Of a DNA stretch of 64,000 bases, positions 31,301-49,600 are shown piece by piece. The notes below the pieces were generated by a model. That model was not told where the DNA came from and made no database searches. It saw only the letters and a list, made by a program, of their open reading frames with translations. The translations under genes were made by a program, and so were the position numbers. The stretch spans positions 7,815,001-7,879,000 of the forward strand of contig NZ_CP025407.1 in NCBI RefSeq assembly GCF_002847285.1. Reading direction: 5' to 3'. This stretch comes from Streptomyces sp. CMB-StM0423. Lineage in GTDB: Bacteria; Actinomycetota; Actinomycetes; Streptomycetales; Streptomycetaceae. The stretch's first letter is position 1. Every line of letters starts with the position of its first letter.

Positions 31301-34300
31301 ATGCGGTCGGGGCCCGCCTCGATGAGGTCGAAGTTCCGGTACTGGACCTGGTGCTCCGCCTGCACGGTGTCGGCGTCGCGTACGTCCGTCTTGCCCATCT
31401 CGATGAACCGGCCGCCGGGGCGTACGAGGCGCAGTGAGGCGTCGGTGAACTCGTGGGCGAGGGCGTTGAGGACGACATCCACGCCCTGGTCCGGGCCGTG
31501 GGCGCGGAAGTGCCCCTCGAAGTCCAGCGTGCGGCTGGACGCGATATGCGTGTCGTCCAGACCCTGGGCGTACAGCAGGTGCTGCTTGGCGGGGCTGGCG
31601 GTGGCGTAGACGTCGGCGCCGAAGTGGCGGGCGAGTTGGAGTGCGGCGGAGCCGACGCCGCCGGTGGCGGCGTGCAGCAGCAGCGACTCGCCGGACTCCA
31701 GCCGGCCCAGGTCCTTCAGCGCGAAGTACGCCGTCAGGAAGGCCACCGGAATCCCGGCCGCCTGGGTGAAGCCCCACTGCTCGGGGACGGTGGTGAGCAG
31801 GCGGTGATCGGTGACGGCGTGGGAGCCCGCGCCGTCGATCATCACACCCATCACCCGGTCGCCCACGGCGAAGTCGGCCACGTCGTCGGCGACGCCGGTG
31901 ACGACGCCGGAGCCCTCGCTGCCCAGCGGGGCGTCGCCCGGGTACATGCCCAGGGCGATGAGTGTGTCGCGGAAGTTCAGGCCGATCGCGTGCAGTCGTA
32001 CGCGGACCTGCCCGGCGGCCAGCGGCTCGTCCCACTCCGGCATCGGCCGGCAGGTGACCGCCTCCAGCGTGCCGTCGCCCCCGGTGGCCAGCTTCCAGGT
32101 GCTCTCCGGCATGTCGAGCGCCCCGCCGGCGCCCGTCGCGCGCACGAGGCGTGCGACGAGGAGCTGGCCGTGGCGGAGGGCGAGTTGCGGCTCACCGGTG
32201 GCGAGGGCGTCGTCGAGGTGGGGCACGTCGGCGAAGCCGGCCGCGGCCTCGACCGCGGTGTCCGTGTCGAGCAGGTGGATGCGGTCGGGCTGTTCGTTCT
32301 GCGCGGTACGGACCATCCCCCACAGCGGCGCGTGGGCCAGGTGGACGTCCTCCGCCGGACCCGTGGCGACGGCGCGGTGGGTGAGGACGACGAGGCGGCG
32401 GTCGGTCTCGTCGTTGGCGGCCAGCCAGCTCTGCAGGTGGGTGAGCAGGGCTTCGGTCGCGGCGTGGGCCGCGGCAGGGGAGTCGTCGGTTGCCGGGGCG
32501 GCGACGTAGAGGTCGACCTGCCCGGGATCGAGCCGGTCGGAGTCGTCCTGCGGCGCGTGGGCCGGAGTCCAGGCGAGCTGGAAGAGGCTGTTGCGGGTCG
32601 CGGCGCCGTCGTCGGCGCTCCCGGTGGTGAGAGCGGTGGCGTCGACGGGCCGGGTGTTGAGGGCGGCGATCGTGGCGACGGGCGCGCCGGTGGGGTCCCA
32701 GGCGCGGAGGGCGAGGTCGTGGCCGTGCTCGCCGGTGGGCACAAGGGTGGCGCGGAGGTGGGTGGCGCCGGTGGCGTGGACGGAGACACCGCTCCACGCG
32801 AACGGCAGCCGCAGCTCCTGCGCCTCGTCCTTCGCGGCGTCGCCCGCGCCGAGGGCACGGAGGGCGAGGGGGTGGAGGGCGGCGTCGAGCAGCGCGGGGT
32901 GGATGGTGTGCCCGTCGGCGTCCGCGTCCCCGGGCAGGGCGATCTCGGCGTGGAGGGTGCCGTCTGCGTGCTGCCAGGCCCTGGTGACGCCGCGGAAGGC
33001 GGGCCCATATCCGTAGCCGGCCGCGGCCATCCGCGGATACAGCTCGGTGACGTCGAGCGTCTGTGCCCCGGCGGGCGGCCACTGGCCCAACGTCTCGGCG
33101 GCGTCGCCGGGTTCTGCGGTGAGCGTACCGGTGGCGTGGCAGGTCCAGGACTCCGCCTCGCCCTCGCCCTCGTCGTCGGCGTGGGCGCGGGAGTGGATCG
33201 CGACCTGCCGGGTGCCCTGGCCGTCGTCGAGGGGCGTGGTGGTGACCTGGAGGTCGCGGGCGCCGGTCTCGTCGAGCGTCAGCGGGGCGTGCAGGGTCAG
33301 CTCTTCGAGGTGGGTCGCGCCGGTGTGGTCGCCGGTGTGCAGGGCGAGGTCGACGAGGGCGGTGCCGGGGAGGAGGACCGTACCGGCGACGGCGTGGTCG
33401 GCGAGCCACGGGTGGGTGGGGAGGCTGAGGCGGCCGGTGAACACCATCGTGCTGGCGCCGGTCTCGTCCGCGCCACCGGTGTCGGCGAGTTGGACGGCGG
33501 CGCTGAGGAGGGGGTGGGTGGTGCTGCTCAGGCCGAGGTCGGTGGCGCTGGTGAGCTGGGCCGGGGCGTCAAGCCAGTAGGGCTGGTGCTGGAAGGGGTA
33601 CGTGGGCAGCTCGGGCAGGTGGTCGCCGGACCGGTCGACGTGGGGGAGTTGGGCGGTGAGGTCGATGGGGTGGTGGTGGGTGTGGAGGTTCGCCAGCGCG
33701 AGGAGGAAGCGGGTCTTGGTGCCGTTGTTGCGGATGAGGGTGGCGTGGTGCCGGGCCGGGGTGGGGTGCTGCTCGAAGGTGTCGGCCAGGGCGGCGGTCA
33801 TGACCGGGTGGGGGCTGGACTCGATGAGGGTGTGGTGACCGTCGTCGAGGAGTTGTTCGAGGGTGGTGTGGAAGTGGACGGGGTGGCGGAGGTTGTTGAA
33901 CCAGTACTCCGCGTCCAGCAGTTGGTCCGGCGCGAGCAGCGTGCCGGTGTGGGTGGAGTAGAACGGGATGGCGGGGGCCACGGGCTGGATCGCGGCGTGT
34001 TCGGCGAGGTCCGTGATGATCGTCTCGCGCAGGTTCTCGACGTGGGGGGTGTGCGAGGCGTAGTCGACGGGGATGAGGCGCGCCCGGATCTCCCGTTCCT
34101 GGTACGTGTGGACCAGGTCCGTCAGCGGCTGGGTCTCGCCCGCGAGGATGGTGGTGTGCGGGCCGTTGATGGCGGCCACGTACACGTCGTCGGGCAGCTC
34201 GCCCAGTTCGTCCTGGGGCAGCGGGAACGACGCCATCGTTCCGGTGCCCGCGAGTCGGGTGATGGCCTGCGCCCGCAGGGCCACCACGGCGACCGCGTCG

Positions 34301-36345
34301 GGCAGGGTCAGCGCCCCGGCGACGTACGCGGCGGCGATCTCCCCCTGCGAGTGGCCGATGACCGCGTCGGGCTCAACGCCGTGGTGGCGCAGGAGCTGCG
34401 CGATGCCGGTCATCACGGCGAACAGCGCGGGCTGCACGATGTCCACGCGGTCGAGGGCGTTTTCGTCCTCGCTGGCCAGGACGTCGAGCAGATCCCAGTC
34501 GCACCAGCGTGACAGCTCGTCCCGGCACGCGGCCAGGTGCGCGGCGAACGCGGGCTCTTCCGCCGCCAGTTCGTAGCCCATACGGGTCCACTGCGAGCCC
34601 TGCCCCGGGAACACGAACGCGGTCTTCCCCGCGCCCACCGACCCCGGACCGGTCACCAGCGCCGGGTGCGCCGCACCCGTGGCCAGCGCGGTCAGCGCCT
34701 CCAGCAGCTCGCCGCGGTCGGCGGTGACGACGCCCGCGCGGTGTTCCATCTTCGCCCGGCCGCTCCACAGCCGCGCCGCCAGCGCACCCACCTCGACCCG
34801 CGGGTGCTCCTCCACGTACGCCGCAAGACGCCCGGCCGACTGCGCCAGCGCCGCCGCGGAACGACCGGAAACCACCACCGGCACCGGCAGAGACGACACC
34901 GCCTCCGTCTCCGCCTCCGGGGACGTCTCCCCGTCGCCCGTGGCCTCCTCGTCCGGTGCCGCAACCGGCGCGCCCTCCAGGATCAGGTGCGCGTTCGTGC
35001 CGCTCATGCCGAACGACGACACCGCCGCCCGCCGCGGCTCGCCCGTCTCCGGCCACTCCCGCGTCTCCGTCAGCAGCGCGACGGTGCCCGACTCCCAGTC
35101 CACGTGGCTTGACGGCTTGTCGACGTGGAGCGTGGGCGGCAGCACGCCGTGCCGCATGGCCTCGACCATCTTGATGACGCCCGCCACCCCGGCCGCGGCC
35201 TGCGTGTGCCCGACGTTCGACTTCACCGAGCCCAGCCACAGCGGCCGTTCGGCCGAGTGCTCGCGCCCGTACGTCGCCAGCAGCGCCTGCGCCTCGATCG
35301 GGTCACCCAGCGTCGTCCCCGTGCCGTGCGCCTCCACCACGTCGACCTGGCTTGCGTTCAGCCTGGCGTTGGTGAGCGCCTGCTCGATGACGCGGCGCTG
35401 CGACGGCCCGTTCGGTGCCGTGAGCCCGTTCGACGCGCCGTCCTGGTTGATCGCCGAGCCCTTCAGTACCGCGAGTACCTTGTGGCCGTTCCGCTGGGCA
35501 TCGGACAGCCGCTCCAGCAGCACCAGGCCGACGCCCTCGCCCCAGGCCGTACCGTCGGCCGCGTCGGCGAACGCCTTGCAGCGGCCGTCCGCGGCCAGGC
35601 CGCGCTGCCGCGAGAAGACCGTGAAGGCGGACGGGCTGGACATGACGGTGGCGCCGCCCGCCAGCGCGCTGTCGCACTCGCCGTTGCGCAGCGCCTGGAC
35701 CGCCAGGTGCAGCGCCACCAGGGAGGACGAGCACGCCGTGTCGACCGTCACCGCCGGGCCTTCGAGACCGAAGGTGTACGCCACCCGGCCCGAGGCGACG
35801 CTGCCGGCGCTGCCGGTGGCCGCGTAGCCCTCCAGGTCGCCGGTGGCGCGGTAGAGGCGCAGCAGGTAGTCCTGCGAGTTGAGCCCCGCGAAGACGCCCG
35901 TCTTGTTGCCCTTCACCCCGGCCGGGTCCAGGCCCGCCCGCTCGAACGCCTCCCAGGCCGTCTCCAGCAGCAGCCGCTGCTGCGGGTCCATGGCCAGCGC
36001 CTCGCGCGGCGAGATGCCGAACAGCTCGGCGTCGAACTGCTCGGCGCCCTGGAGGAAGGCGCCCATCCGCGTGTAGCTCTTGCCGCTCGCCGCCGGGTCC
36101 GGGTCGTACAGGTCCTCGGCCCAGCCGCGGTCGGCCGGGAACTCCACGATCCCGTCGCGGCCCTCGGCCACCATCCGCCACAGGTCCTCGGGCGAGGCCA
36201 CGCCGCCGGAGTAGCGGCAGGCCATGGACACGATGGCGATGGGCTCCGTGGATTTCGCCTCGACCTCGCCCAGGCGCCGGCGGGCCTGGCGGAGCTCCGC
36301 GGTCACCCACTTGAGGTTGTCCAGAAGCTTCTGCTCGTTCTTCAT
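19330..36345 (-). CDS. Type I modular PKS, three modules (assigned modules 6-8)
   Basis: 5671-residue PKS translated 54 bp ahead of the next PKS gene. After an N-terminal coiled coil come three modules. First: KS (Cys205), methylmalonyl AT (GHSQGE Ser666; YASH), DH (His984), ER (NADPH motif near 1560), KR (Tyr1887), ACP (Ser2053). Second: KS (Cys2287), methylmalonyl AT (Ser2736; YASH), DH (His3054), KR (Tyr3631), ACP (Ser3798). Third: KS (Cys4031), malonyl AT (GHSIGE Ser4494; HAFH), DH (His4801), KR (Tyr5382), ACP (Ser5549). The KRs are B-type by LND or LSD and no Trp at Tyr-8. The C-terminal docking tail contains DELFDLLDSDLDLS. Predicted output: a fully reduced methyl-branched unit followed by a methyl-branched and an unbranched double bond, giving the conjugated diene that the [4+2] cyclase uses. 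The second module supplies the methyl that becomes CH2OH in tetronasin. AAGGAG ribosome site before the ATG. Confidence 0.95.
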   Translation of the reverse strand: MKNEQKLLDNLKWVTAELRQARRRLGEVEAKSTEPIAIVSMACRYSGGVASPEDLWRMVAEGRDGIVEFPADRGWAEDLYDPDPAASGKSYTRMGAFLQGAEQFDAELFGISPREALAMDPQQRLLLETAWEAFERAGLDPAGVKGNKTGVFAGLNSQDYLLRLYRATGDLEGYAATGSAGSVASGRVAYTFGLEGPAVTVDTACSSSLVALHLAVQALRNGECDSALAGGATVMSSPSAFTVFSRQRGLAADGRCKAFADAADGTAWGEGVGLVLLERLSDAQRNGHKVLAVLKGSAINQDGASNGLTAPNGPSQRRVIEQALTNARLNASQVDVVEAHGTGTTLGDPIEAQALLATYGREHSAERPLWLGSVKSNVGHTQAAAGVAGVIKMVEAMRHGVLPPTLHVDKPSSHVDWESGTVALLTETREWPETGEPRRAAVSSFGMSGTNAHLILEGAPVAAPDEEATGDGETSPEAETEAVSSLPVPVVVSGRSAAALAQSAGRLAAYVEEHPRVEVGALAARLWSGRAKMEHRAGVVTADRGELLEALTALATGAAHPALVTGPGSVGAGKTAFVFPGQGSQWTRMGYELAAEEPAFAAHLAACRDELSRWCDWDLLDVLASEDENALDRVDIVQPALFAVMTGIAQLLRHHGVEPDAVIGHSQGEIAAAYVAGALTLPDAVAVVALRAQAITRLAGTGTMASFPLPQDELGELPDDVYVAAINGPHTTILAGETQPLTDLVHTYQEREIRARLIPVDYASHTPHVENLRETIITDLAEHAAIQPVAPAIPFYSTHTGTLLAPDQLLDAEYWFNNLRHPVHFHTTLEQLLDDGHHTLIESSPHPVMTAALADTFEQHPTPARHHATLIRNNGTKTRFLLALANLHTHHHPIDLTAQLPHVDRSGDHLPELPTYPFQHQPYWLDAPAQLTSATDLGLSSTTHPLLSAAVQLADTGGADETGASTMVFTGRLSLPTHPWLADHAVAGTVLLPGTALVDLALHTGDHTGATHLEELTLHAPLTLDETGARDLQVTTTPLDDGQGTRQVAIHSRAHADDEGEGEAESWTCHATGTLTAEPGDAAETLGQWPPAGAQTLDVTELYPRMAAAGYGYGPAFRGVTRAWQHADGTLHAEIALPGDADADGHTIHPALLDAALHPLALRALGAGDAAKDEAQELRLPFAWSGVSVHATGATHLRATLVPTGEHGHDLALRAWDPTGAPVATIAALNTRPVDATALTTGSADDGAATRNSLFQLAWTPAHAPQDDSDRLDPGQVDLYVAAPATDDSPAAAHAATEALLTHLQSWLAANDETDRRLVVLTHRAVATGPAEDVHLAHAPLWGMVRTAQNEQPDRIHLLDTDTAVEAAAGFADVPHLDDALATGEPQLALRHGQLLVARLVRATGAGGALDMPESTWKLATGGDGTLEAVTCRPMPEWDEPLAAGQVRVRLHAIGLNFRDTLIALGMYPGDAPLGSEGSGVVTGVADDVADFAVGDRVMGVMIDGAGSHAVTDHRLLTTVPEQWGFTQAAGIPVAFLTAYFALKDLGRLESGESLLLHAATGGVGSAALQLARHFGADVYATASPAKQHLLYAQGLDDTHIASSRTLDFEGHFRAHGPDQGVDVVLNALAHEFTDASLRLVRPGGRFIEMGKTDVRDADTVQAEHQVQYRNFDLIEAGPDRIQQILAHLTELFSEGVLTPLPTTSFDIRHTPQALRHLSQARHTGKLILTLPRPLDPNGTVLITGGTGVLAGLTARHLITEHRVRHLLLASRSGPDHPNASALREEFTELGAHITIAACDVTDAEAVRTLVDSVDEQHPLTAVIHTAGALSDTVLTQLTPENLHPVLDPKIDATHHLHEATRHLPLAHFVVYSSAAGTLGNPGQANYAAANTYLDALAHHRNRQGLPTTSLAWGYWKQATGLTGHLSDNEVRNVTHGTTPLEADHAFRLFDTALAGPEAYQLCLPLNPAALRTAPRLPALLRDLVPRPARRVAAASAAADGNALAEQLAALPEAEQERRLLDLVRSNVAAVLGHGTPDAIDPQRPFKELGFDSLTAVELRNRLTNATSLRLPATLIFDHPTPQALTRHLLGQFLDTGSLTARTPSRAGTAAASDDPIAIVSMACRYPGGVRDSRALWDLVSTGRDAIGALPANRGWDLENLYDPDPDATGKVYTRHGAFLHDADLFDADFFHMNPREALATDPQQRLLLETSWEAFERAGIEPGTLQGSNTGVFAGVISQDYLLRLHQNPEGLEGYIATGSSGSVASGRIAYTFGLEGPAMTVDTACSSSLVALHLAMQALRNGECDLALAGGATIMATPGTFQVFSRQRGLAADGRCKPFADAADGTGWGEGAGLILLERLSDAQRNGHTVLAVLKGSAINQDGASNGLTAPNGPSQQRVIEQALASAGLTPGQVDAVEAHGTGTTLGDPIEAQALLATYGQAHTEERPLWLGSVKSNIGHTQAASGVAGVIKMVEALRHGRLPQTLNVDRPSTHVEWDTGHVALLTETREWPETGEPRRAAVSSFGMSGTNAHLILEAAPALPEAEAEPEAGAAPVPVVVSARTAGALAQSAKQLAAYVEEHPRVEVGALAARLWSGRAKMEHRAGVVTADRSELLEALTALATGAAHPALVTGPGSVGAGKTAFVFPGQGSQWTRMGYELAAEEPAFAAHLAACRDELSRWCDWDLLDVLASEDEHALDRVDVVQPALFAVMTGIAQLLRHHGVEPDAVIGHSQGEIAAAYVAGALTLPDAIAVVALRAQAITRLAGTGTMASLPLPQDELRELPDDVYVAAINGPHTTILAGETQPLTDLVHTYQERQIRARLIPVDYASHTPHVENLRETIITDLAERAAIQPVAPTIPFYSTHTGTLLAPDQLLDAEYWFNNLRHPVHFHTTLEQLLDDGHYTLIESSPHPVMTAALADTFEQHPTPARHHATLIRNNGTKTRFLAALANLHTHHHPIDLSPLLPGAEDSAELLPELPTYPFQRDSYWIQNSAQLTSAGDLGQISSAHALLSAAVQLADTGGADETGASTMVFTGRASLSTHPWLADHAVTGTVLLPGTALVDLALHTGDHTGATHLEELTLQAPLLLDETGTRDLQVTASPEVGGEDGDPGRWQVTIHSRPHSDEAEPESWTCHATGTLTPEPAEAPQQLTQWPPAGAERLDIADLYARMAAAGYEYGPAFQGVTAAWSHPDGTLHADISLAEDADTAGHTIHPALLDATLHPLATRNLGEEGAEAQVLRLPFAWSGVSVHATGATRLRATLVPTGEHGHDLALRAWDPTGAPVATIAALNTRPVDATALTSGAQAGAATRNSLFHLTWGPTPADPAEQVALDQVDVYVAAPAAEDIPAAAHVATEALLTHVQSWLADNDETDRQLVVLTHRAVATDPAEDVHLAHAPLWGLVRTAQNEQPDRIHLIDTETTGIEPGTRAADVPHLTDALATGEPQLALRKGQLLTPRLTRSTATDGEARPLDPEGTVLITGGTGGLASLTARHLITEHGVHHLLLASRSGPDHPNATALRDELTAIGAQVTVAACDVTDPDAVRTLVDSVDEQHPLTAVIHTAGALNDATLTQLTADDLHPVLAPKVDAAYHLHQATKDLNLAHFVLYSSAAGTLGNPGQANYAAANTYLDALAHHRTRQGQPTTSLAWGYWKHTTDLTGHLSDSDVRNVTHGTTPLDTDHALHLLDTALATPQPHHLCLPLTPSALRTPDRLPVLFRGLAVRQTRRTAASSAAADGNALVEQLAALAEPARQHKVVLDIVRSNIAAVLGHGTAETIDPHRPFKELGFDSLTAVQLRNQLTTTTALRLPATLIFDHPTPDALTRHLLGRLLDTAPATPRALATRTVTDDDPIAIVSMACRYPGEVRSADDLWRLVAEGTDAVSEFPVNRGWDLDNLYDPDPDATGKTYTRHGAFLHDADRFDADFFHMNPREALATDPQQRLLLETAWEAFEQAGIDPTSLRDSNTGVFTGVIYADYGPRLMHRTPEGFEGYLGNGSAASVASGRVAYTFGLEGPAMTIDTACSSSLVGMHLAAQALRNGECDLALAGGVTVMSTPSAFLEFSRQRGLSADGRCKPFADAADGTGWGEGAGLVLLERLSDAQRNGHEVLAILRGSAVNQDGASNGLTAPNGPSQQRVIEQALASAGLSAGEVDAVEAHGTGTTLGDPIEAQALLATYGQGHTADRPLWLGSIKSNIGHTQAAAGVAGVIKMVEALRHGHLPQTLHVDEPSSHVEWDTGHVALLSEARPWPETGEPRRAAVSSFGISGTNAHVILEAGPAQSPAAKPEPSADAESAAEPSPVPVVISARTTAALAQSAERLAAYVEGHPQVEVGGLAAGLWSGRAKLEHRAGIVTADRDELRAALTALATGATHPALVTGLGPAETGGRLAVMFSGQGSQRPGMGRELHGTFPVYAETLDEVCAALDEHLDAEVPLREVMFAEPDSEHAALLETTLYTQPALFAHHVAGYRLLQTTGVQPTALIGHSIGELSAAHLTGILPLAAAADMVATRAKLLHTLPDGTGMLAVQSAPEPLGAYVDRHTGVEIAAYNSEVSTALAGPLHALGELARELTEAGIRTKALKVAHAFHTAHTEPILDTFTSHLTGLFAHHTLGNTDIPVISNVTGLPATSDQHHNPAYWAQHIRQPVRFHQGITHLTETDGISLYTEVTPHPTLTPHLPPGVRTTPHLPDQTRTHLTTLVSLHTHHHPTDLTPHLPRPGSDLPSLPTYPFQSRPYWLDLPAQVTSATDLGQATTAHPLLHAAVQLADGSDENTSTTVFTGRVSLSTHPWLADHAVAGTVLLPGTALVDLALHAGDHTGAAHLEELSLHAPLTLDQAGTHDLQVTASARGGTDGDDDEGAGRWQVTIHSRRHTADDTEPEPWTHHATGTLTTEPVAPAAPPAQWPPTGTEQVDVTDLYPRLLAAGYEYGPVFQGVTAAWVHPDGTLHAEIALPEDTDTTGHAIHPALLDAAIHSLATRTLHADGGTDGKAEELRLPFAWTGVSVHASGATELRAALVPVGEHGHDLALHTWDPAGAPVATITALNTRPVDATALSGAQAHTATRNSLFHLAWRPAASMEEQADPGQIDVYAAAPAADDSPTAAHAATEALLTHLQSWLAANDETDRCLVVLTHRAVATDPAEHVHLAHAPLWGLVRTAQNEQPDRIRLIDTDTAVADPSPAGIPHLSEALATGEPQLALRNGQLLTPRLTRSTDDAATEARPLDPNGTVLITGGTGGLASLTARHLITEQGVRHLLLASRSGPDHPNAAALREEFTELGAHVTVAACDVTDAEAVGALVDSIGEDHPLTAVIHTAGVLNDTVLSKLTPDDLHPVLAPKVDAAYHLHQATKDLDLAHFVLYSSAAGTLGNPGQANYAAANTYLDALAHHRSRLGLPTTSLAWGYWEQSTGLTGHLTTTDIRSLTHGTAPLTTEHALHLLDTALTTTHPQHLCTPLNPGTLRTAPRLPALLRDLVPAPRRTAARTHGAQSPGTDLAARLRALPSEGRQKLLLDVVCSAVAAVLGHGGADAIDPYRPFNELGFDSLTAVQLRNRLTEATELRLTSTLIFDHPTPNDLARHVGESIGVDEASPENSFLAEIDKLELTLIERSVEDAGRVKVTRRLQALLTRLNETARTAPEGEDIETKLRSASNDELFDLLDSDLDLS
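22140..23420. repeat. Malonyl AT segment, direct copy of 16560-17840
   Basis: The malonyl AT and following linker of module 8 match those of module 9 in direct orientation and module 12 in inverted orientation; the stretch 22195-22320 equals 16615-16740. One internal patch (about 22600-22740) differs. Confidence 0.8.
25336..26150. repeat. Near-identical KR segment, direct copy of 2107-2930
   Basis: Partner of the repeat at 2107-2930. For example, the stretch around the catalytic Tyr codon (25453) equals that around 2224. Approximate limits. Confidence 0.8.
30570..31768. repeat. Near-identical ER-KR segment, direct copy of 7300-8506
   Basis: Partner of the repeat at 7300-8506; identity stops abruptly at about 31768, where the encoded sequence after PVAFLTAYFALKDLG (reading upstream in the protein) changes. 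Confidence 0.8.
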
Positions 36346-36412
36346 CAGCGCAAGCTCCTTGTCGAGGTGCGGAGAGGTACGGGGTGGTTCAGGGGCGTAC
36401 GGGCGGGGGGCG

Positions 36413-46606
<10,194 letters not shown>

Positions 46607-46646
46607 GGCCGGAACTGCTCCTCTCCGTGTGCCGCTCCGGCGCTGG

Positions 46647-49600
46647 TCAGCCGGTGGTGGATGCCGTCGGTCCCGGCTCCGCCGGGCCGAACTCGTCGTC
46701 GATGATCTTCAGTAGGTCGTCGGTGCTGGCGTCGTCGAGGTCCGCGTCGTCGTCCTCGCCCGCGCCGGCCGCCGCCGTGCCGCCGCCGGCCAGCGCGGCG
46801 GCGAGCGCCTGCAACCGGTCGCGTACGGCCGCGCGTTCCGCACCCTCGACGGGCACCGCGTCCAGGGCGGCGGCCAGCCGGTCCAGCTCCTCGTCTACGG
46901 AGCCGGGCGCCGCCCGCTCCCCGGCCGCGCCCAACTGCCCGGTCAGGAACCGGGCGAGTGCCTGCGGGCTGGGGTGGTCGAAGACCAGCGTCACCGGCAG
47001 CGGGAGGCCCGTCGCCGCGCGCAGCCGGTTGCGCAGCGCCACCGCGGTCAGCGAGTCGAAGCCCAGCTCCTTGAACGTCCGCATCGGCGTGGGCCGGTCG
47101 GCCGGGCCGTGGCCCAGCACCGCGGCCACCTCGGCGGTCACCACGTCCAGCACCTCGCGTCCGCGCGCCGCCTCCGGCAGCCCGGCCAGCTTCCGCAGCC
47201 GCTCCCCGGCGTCGCCGCCGTCCGCCGCGCCGGTGCCGCCCGCCTCCGCGGAGCGCCGCAGCGCGCCCCGTACCGCGGGGATCTCGTCCAGCAGCGGCCG
47301 CGGCCGGGCCGAGGCGAAGACCGGGGCGAACGTCTCCCAGTCCACGTCGACCAGCGTCACCGCCCGCCCGCCGCCCGCGCCCGCCACCTCCCGGCCGAGG
47401 CCGGCGAGCGCCAGGTCCGGGTCCAGCAGCGGCAGGCCCTGCCGCTCCAACTGCGCCTCGTCCAGGCCCTCCGGCAGTTCCTCGCTGCGCCACGCGCCGA
47501 AGGCGACGGACGTCACCTTCCGCCCCTGGCCGCGCAGTTGCTGCGCGTACGCGTCGAGGAAGGCGTTCGCCGCCGCGTACGCGCCGTGCTCGCCGCTGCC
47601 CCAGACGGCGGCGATGGAGGAGAAGAACACCAGTTCCGCGGGGCCGAGCGGATCCATCGACTCGGCCAGGTGCACCGCGCCGAGCGCCTTGGCGGCCAGC
47701 ACCTCCGCCACCCCGGCGGCGGTGGCGTCGGCCAGCGGCTCCAGCCGGGTGGAGGTCGCGGCGTGCACCACCGCGCGCACCGGCCCGCCCAGCTCCGCGG
47801 CCTGCCGCAGCAGCGAGCGCACGGAGTCGCGGTCGGTCAGGTCGCAGGACAGCGCCGTGACCCGTACGCCCCGCCCGGCGAGTTCCGCGGCCAGCGCCGC
47901 GTGGCCGGGTGCGTCGGGGCCGCGGCGGCTGGCCAGCACGATGTGCTCCGCGCCGCCGTCGGCCAGCCAGCGCGCCAGGTGCGGCGCCAGCGAGCCCGAG
48001 CCACCGGTGACCACGACCGTGCCGCCCGGCCGCCACGCCGGGCCGTCCGCGGGCGCCGGCGCGGGCAGCAGCCGCCGTACGCGCAGGCCGCCGGGCCGGA
48101 TCGCCACCTGGTCCTCGTCGCCCGCCCCGCCCGCGAGCACCGCGCACAGCCGCAGCCAGTCCTCGTCGCCGGGCCGCTCCGGGAGGTCGACCAGGCCGCC
48201 CCACAACTGCGGCTGCTCCAGCGCCACCACCCGGCCCAGACCCCACGTCTGCGCCTGCGCCGGGTGCGTAAGAACGTCGTCGTCCAGGGCGTTCACCGCG
48301 GCGCACGTCACCGACCACACGGGCGCGGCAACGCCCAGCCCCGCCAGCGCTTGCACGAGCCCCAGCAGCCCACCGACTCCGGAGGGCAGTGCCGCGTGCC
48401 CGGGGTGCGGGCGGTCGTCCAGCGGCAGCAGCGACAGCACGCCGTCGACCGCCTCGCCGGCCAGCGCCGCCGACACCCGGCGCGCGATGTCCGCGCGTTC
48501 GTCGTCGGCCCGCTCGTCCAGTTCGACCACGGTCACCCGGGCGCCGCGGGCGGAGAGCGCGGCACCCGCCGCGTCGGCCCAGGCGGCGAGCCGCCCGGCG
48601 GCCCCGGTACGGGTCACCAGCAGCCAGTGCCCGTCGGGCCCCGGCGTCCGCCGCTCCGCGGCCGGGCGCCACCCGATCTCGTAGCGCTGACCGGCGAGCG
48701 CCGCGTCGGTACGGGTCCGGGAGCGCCAGCGGTGCAGCGCGGGCACCACCGCGCGCAGCGCGTCCTCGCCGGCCTCCGGCAACTCCCGGCCCAGCGCCTC
48801 GGTGTCGGCCTGCTCGACCAGCGCCCAGAACGCCTCGTCGGACCCGCCCGCGCGGGGCGCCGCCGCCCGCGGAGCGGGGTCGTCGCGGTCGGCGAGCCAG
48901 TAGCGGCGGCGCTGGAAGGGGTACGTGGGCAGCGGCACCGTACGCGCGCCGGGGAAGAGCACCTGCCAGTCCGGCACCACTCCGGCCGCGTACGCCTCCG
49001 CCAGCGCCTGCTTGAAGCGCGGCTCGCCGTCCTCGTCGCGGCGCAGCGTGCCCAGCGCCCGGCCCTCCGTCTCCGTCGCGTCGAGGACCTGCTCGATCGC
49101 GGGCACGAGCACCGGGTGCGGGCCCATCTCCAGGAACACGGTGTGCCCCGCGTCCGTCAGCCGCTCCACGGTCTGTGCGAAGAGCACGGGGGAGCGCAGG
49201 TTGCGGTACCAGTACGCGGCGTCCAGCGACTCGGTCGGCATCGGCTCGCCGGTGACGGTGGAGTAGAACGGCACGTCCCCGGCCCGCGGGGTGATGGCAG
49301 AAAGCTCGCGCAGCATCTCCTCGCGCACCGGCTCGACGAGCGGCGAGTGCGAGGCGTACGCGATGGGCACGGTCCGCGTCCGTACGCCCCGCTCCTCGCA
49401 GTCGCGCATGAACGCGCGCACGTCCACGTCGACGCCCGCGACGACCGTCGCCGACGGGCCGTTGACGGCCGCGACACCGACGTCGCCGCCGGTCTCCGCG
49501 AGCCGCTTCTCCACCTCCGCGACGGGCAGCGACACCGAGGCCATCGAGCCGTGCCCGGACAACGCGTGCACCACCCGGCTGCGTACGGCCACCAGGCGGG

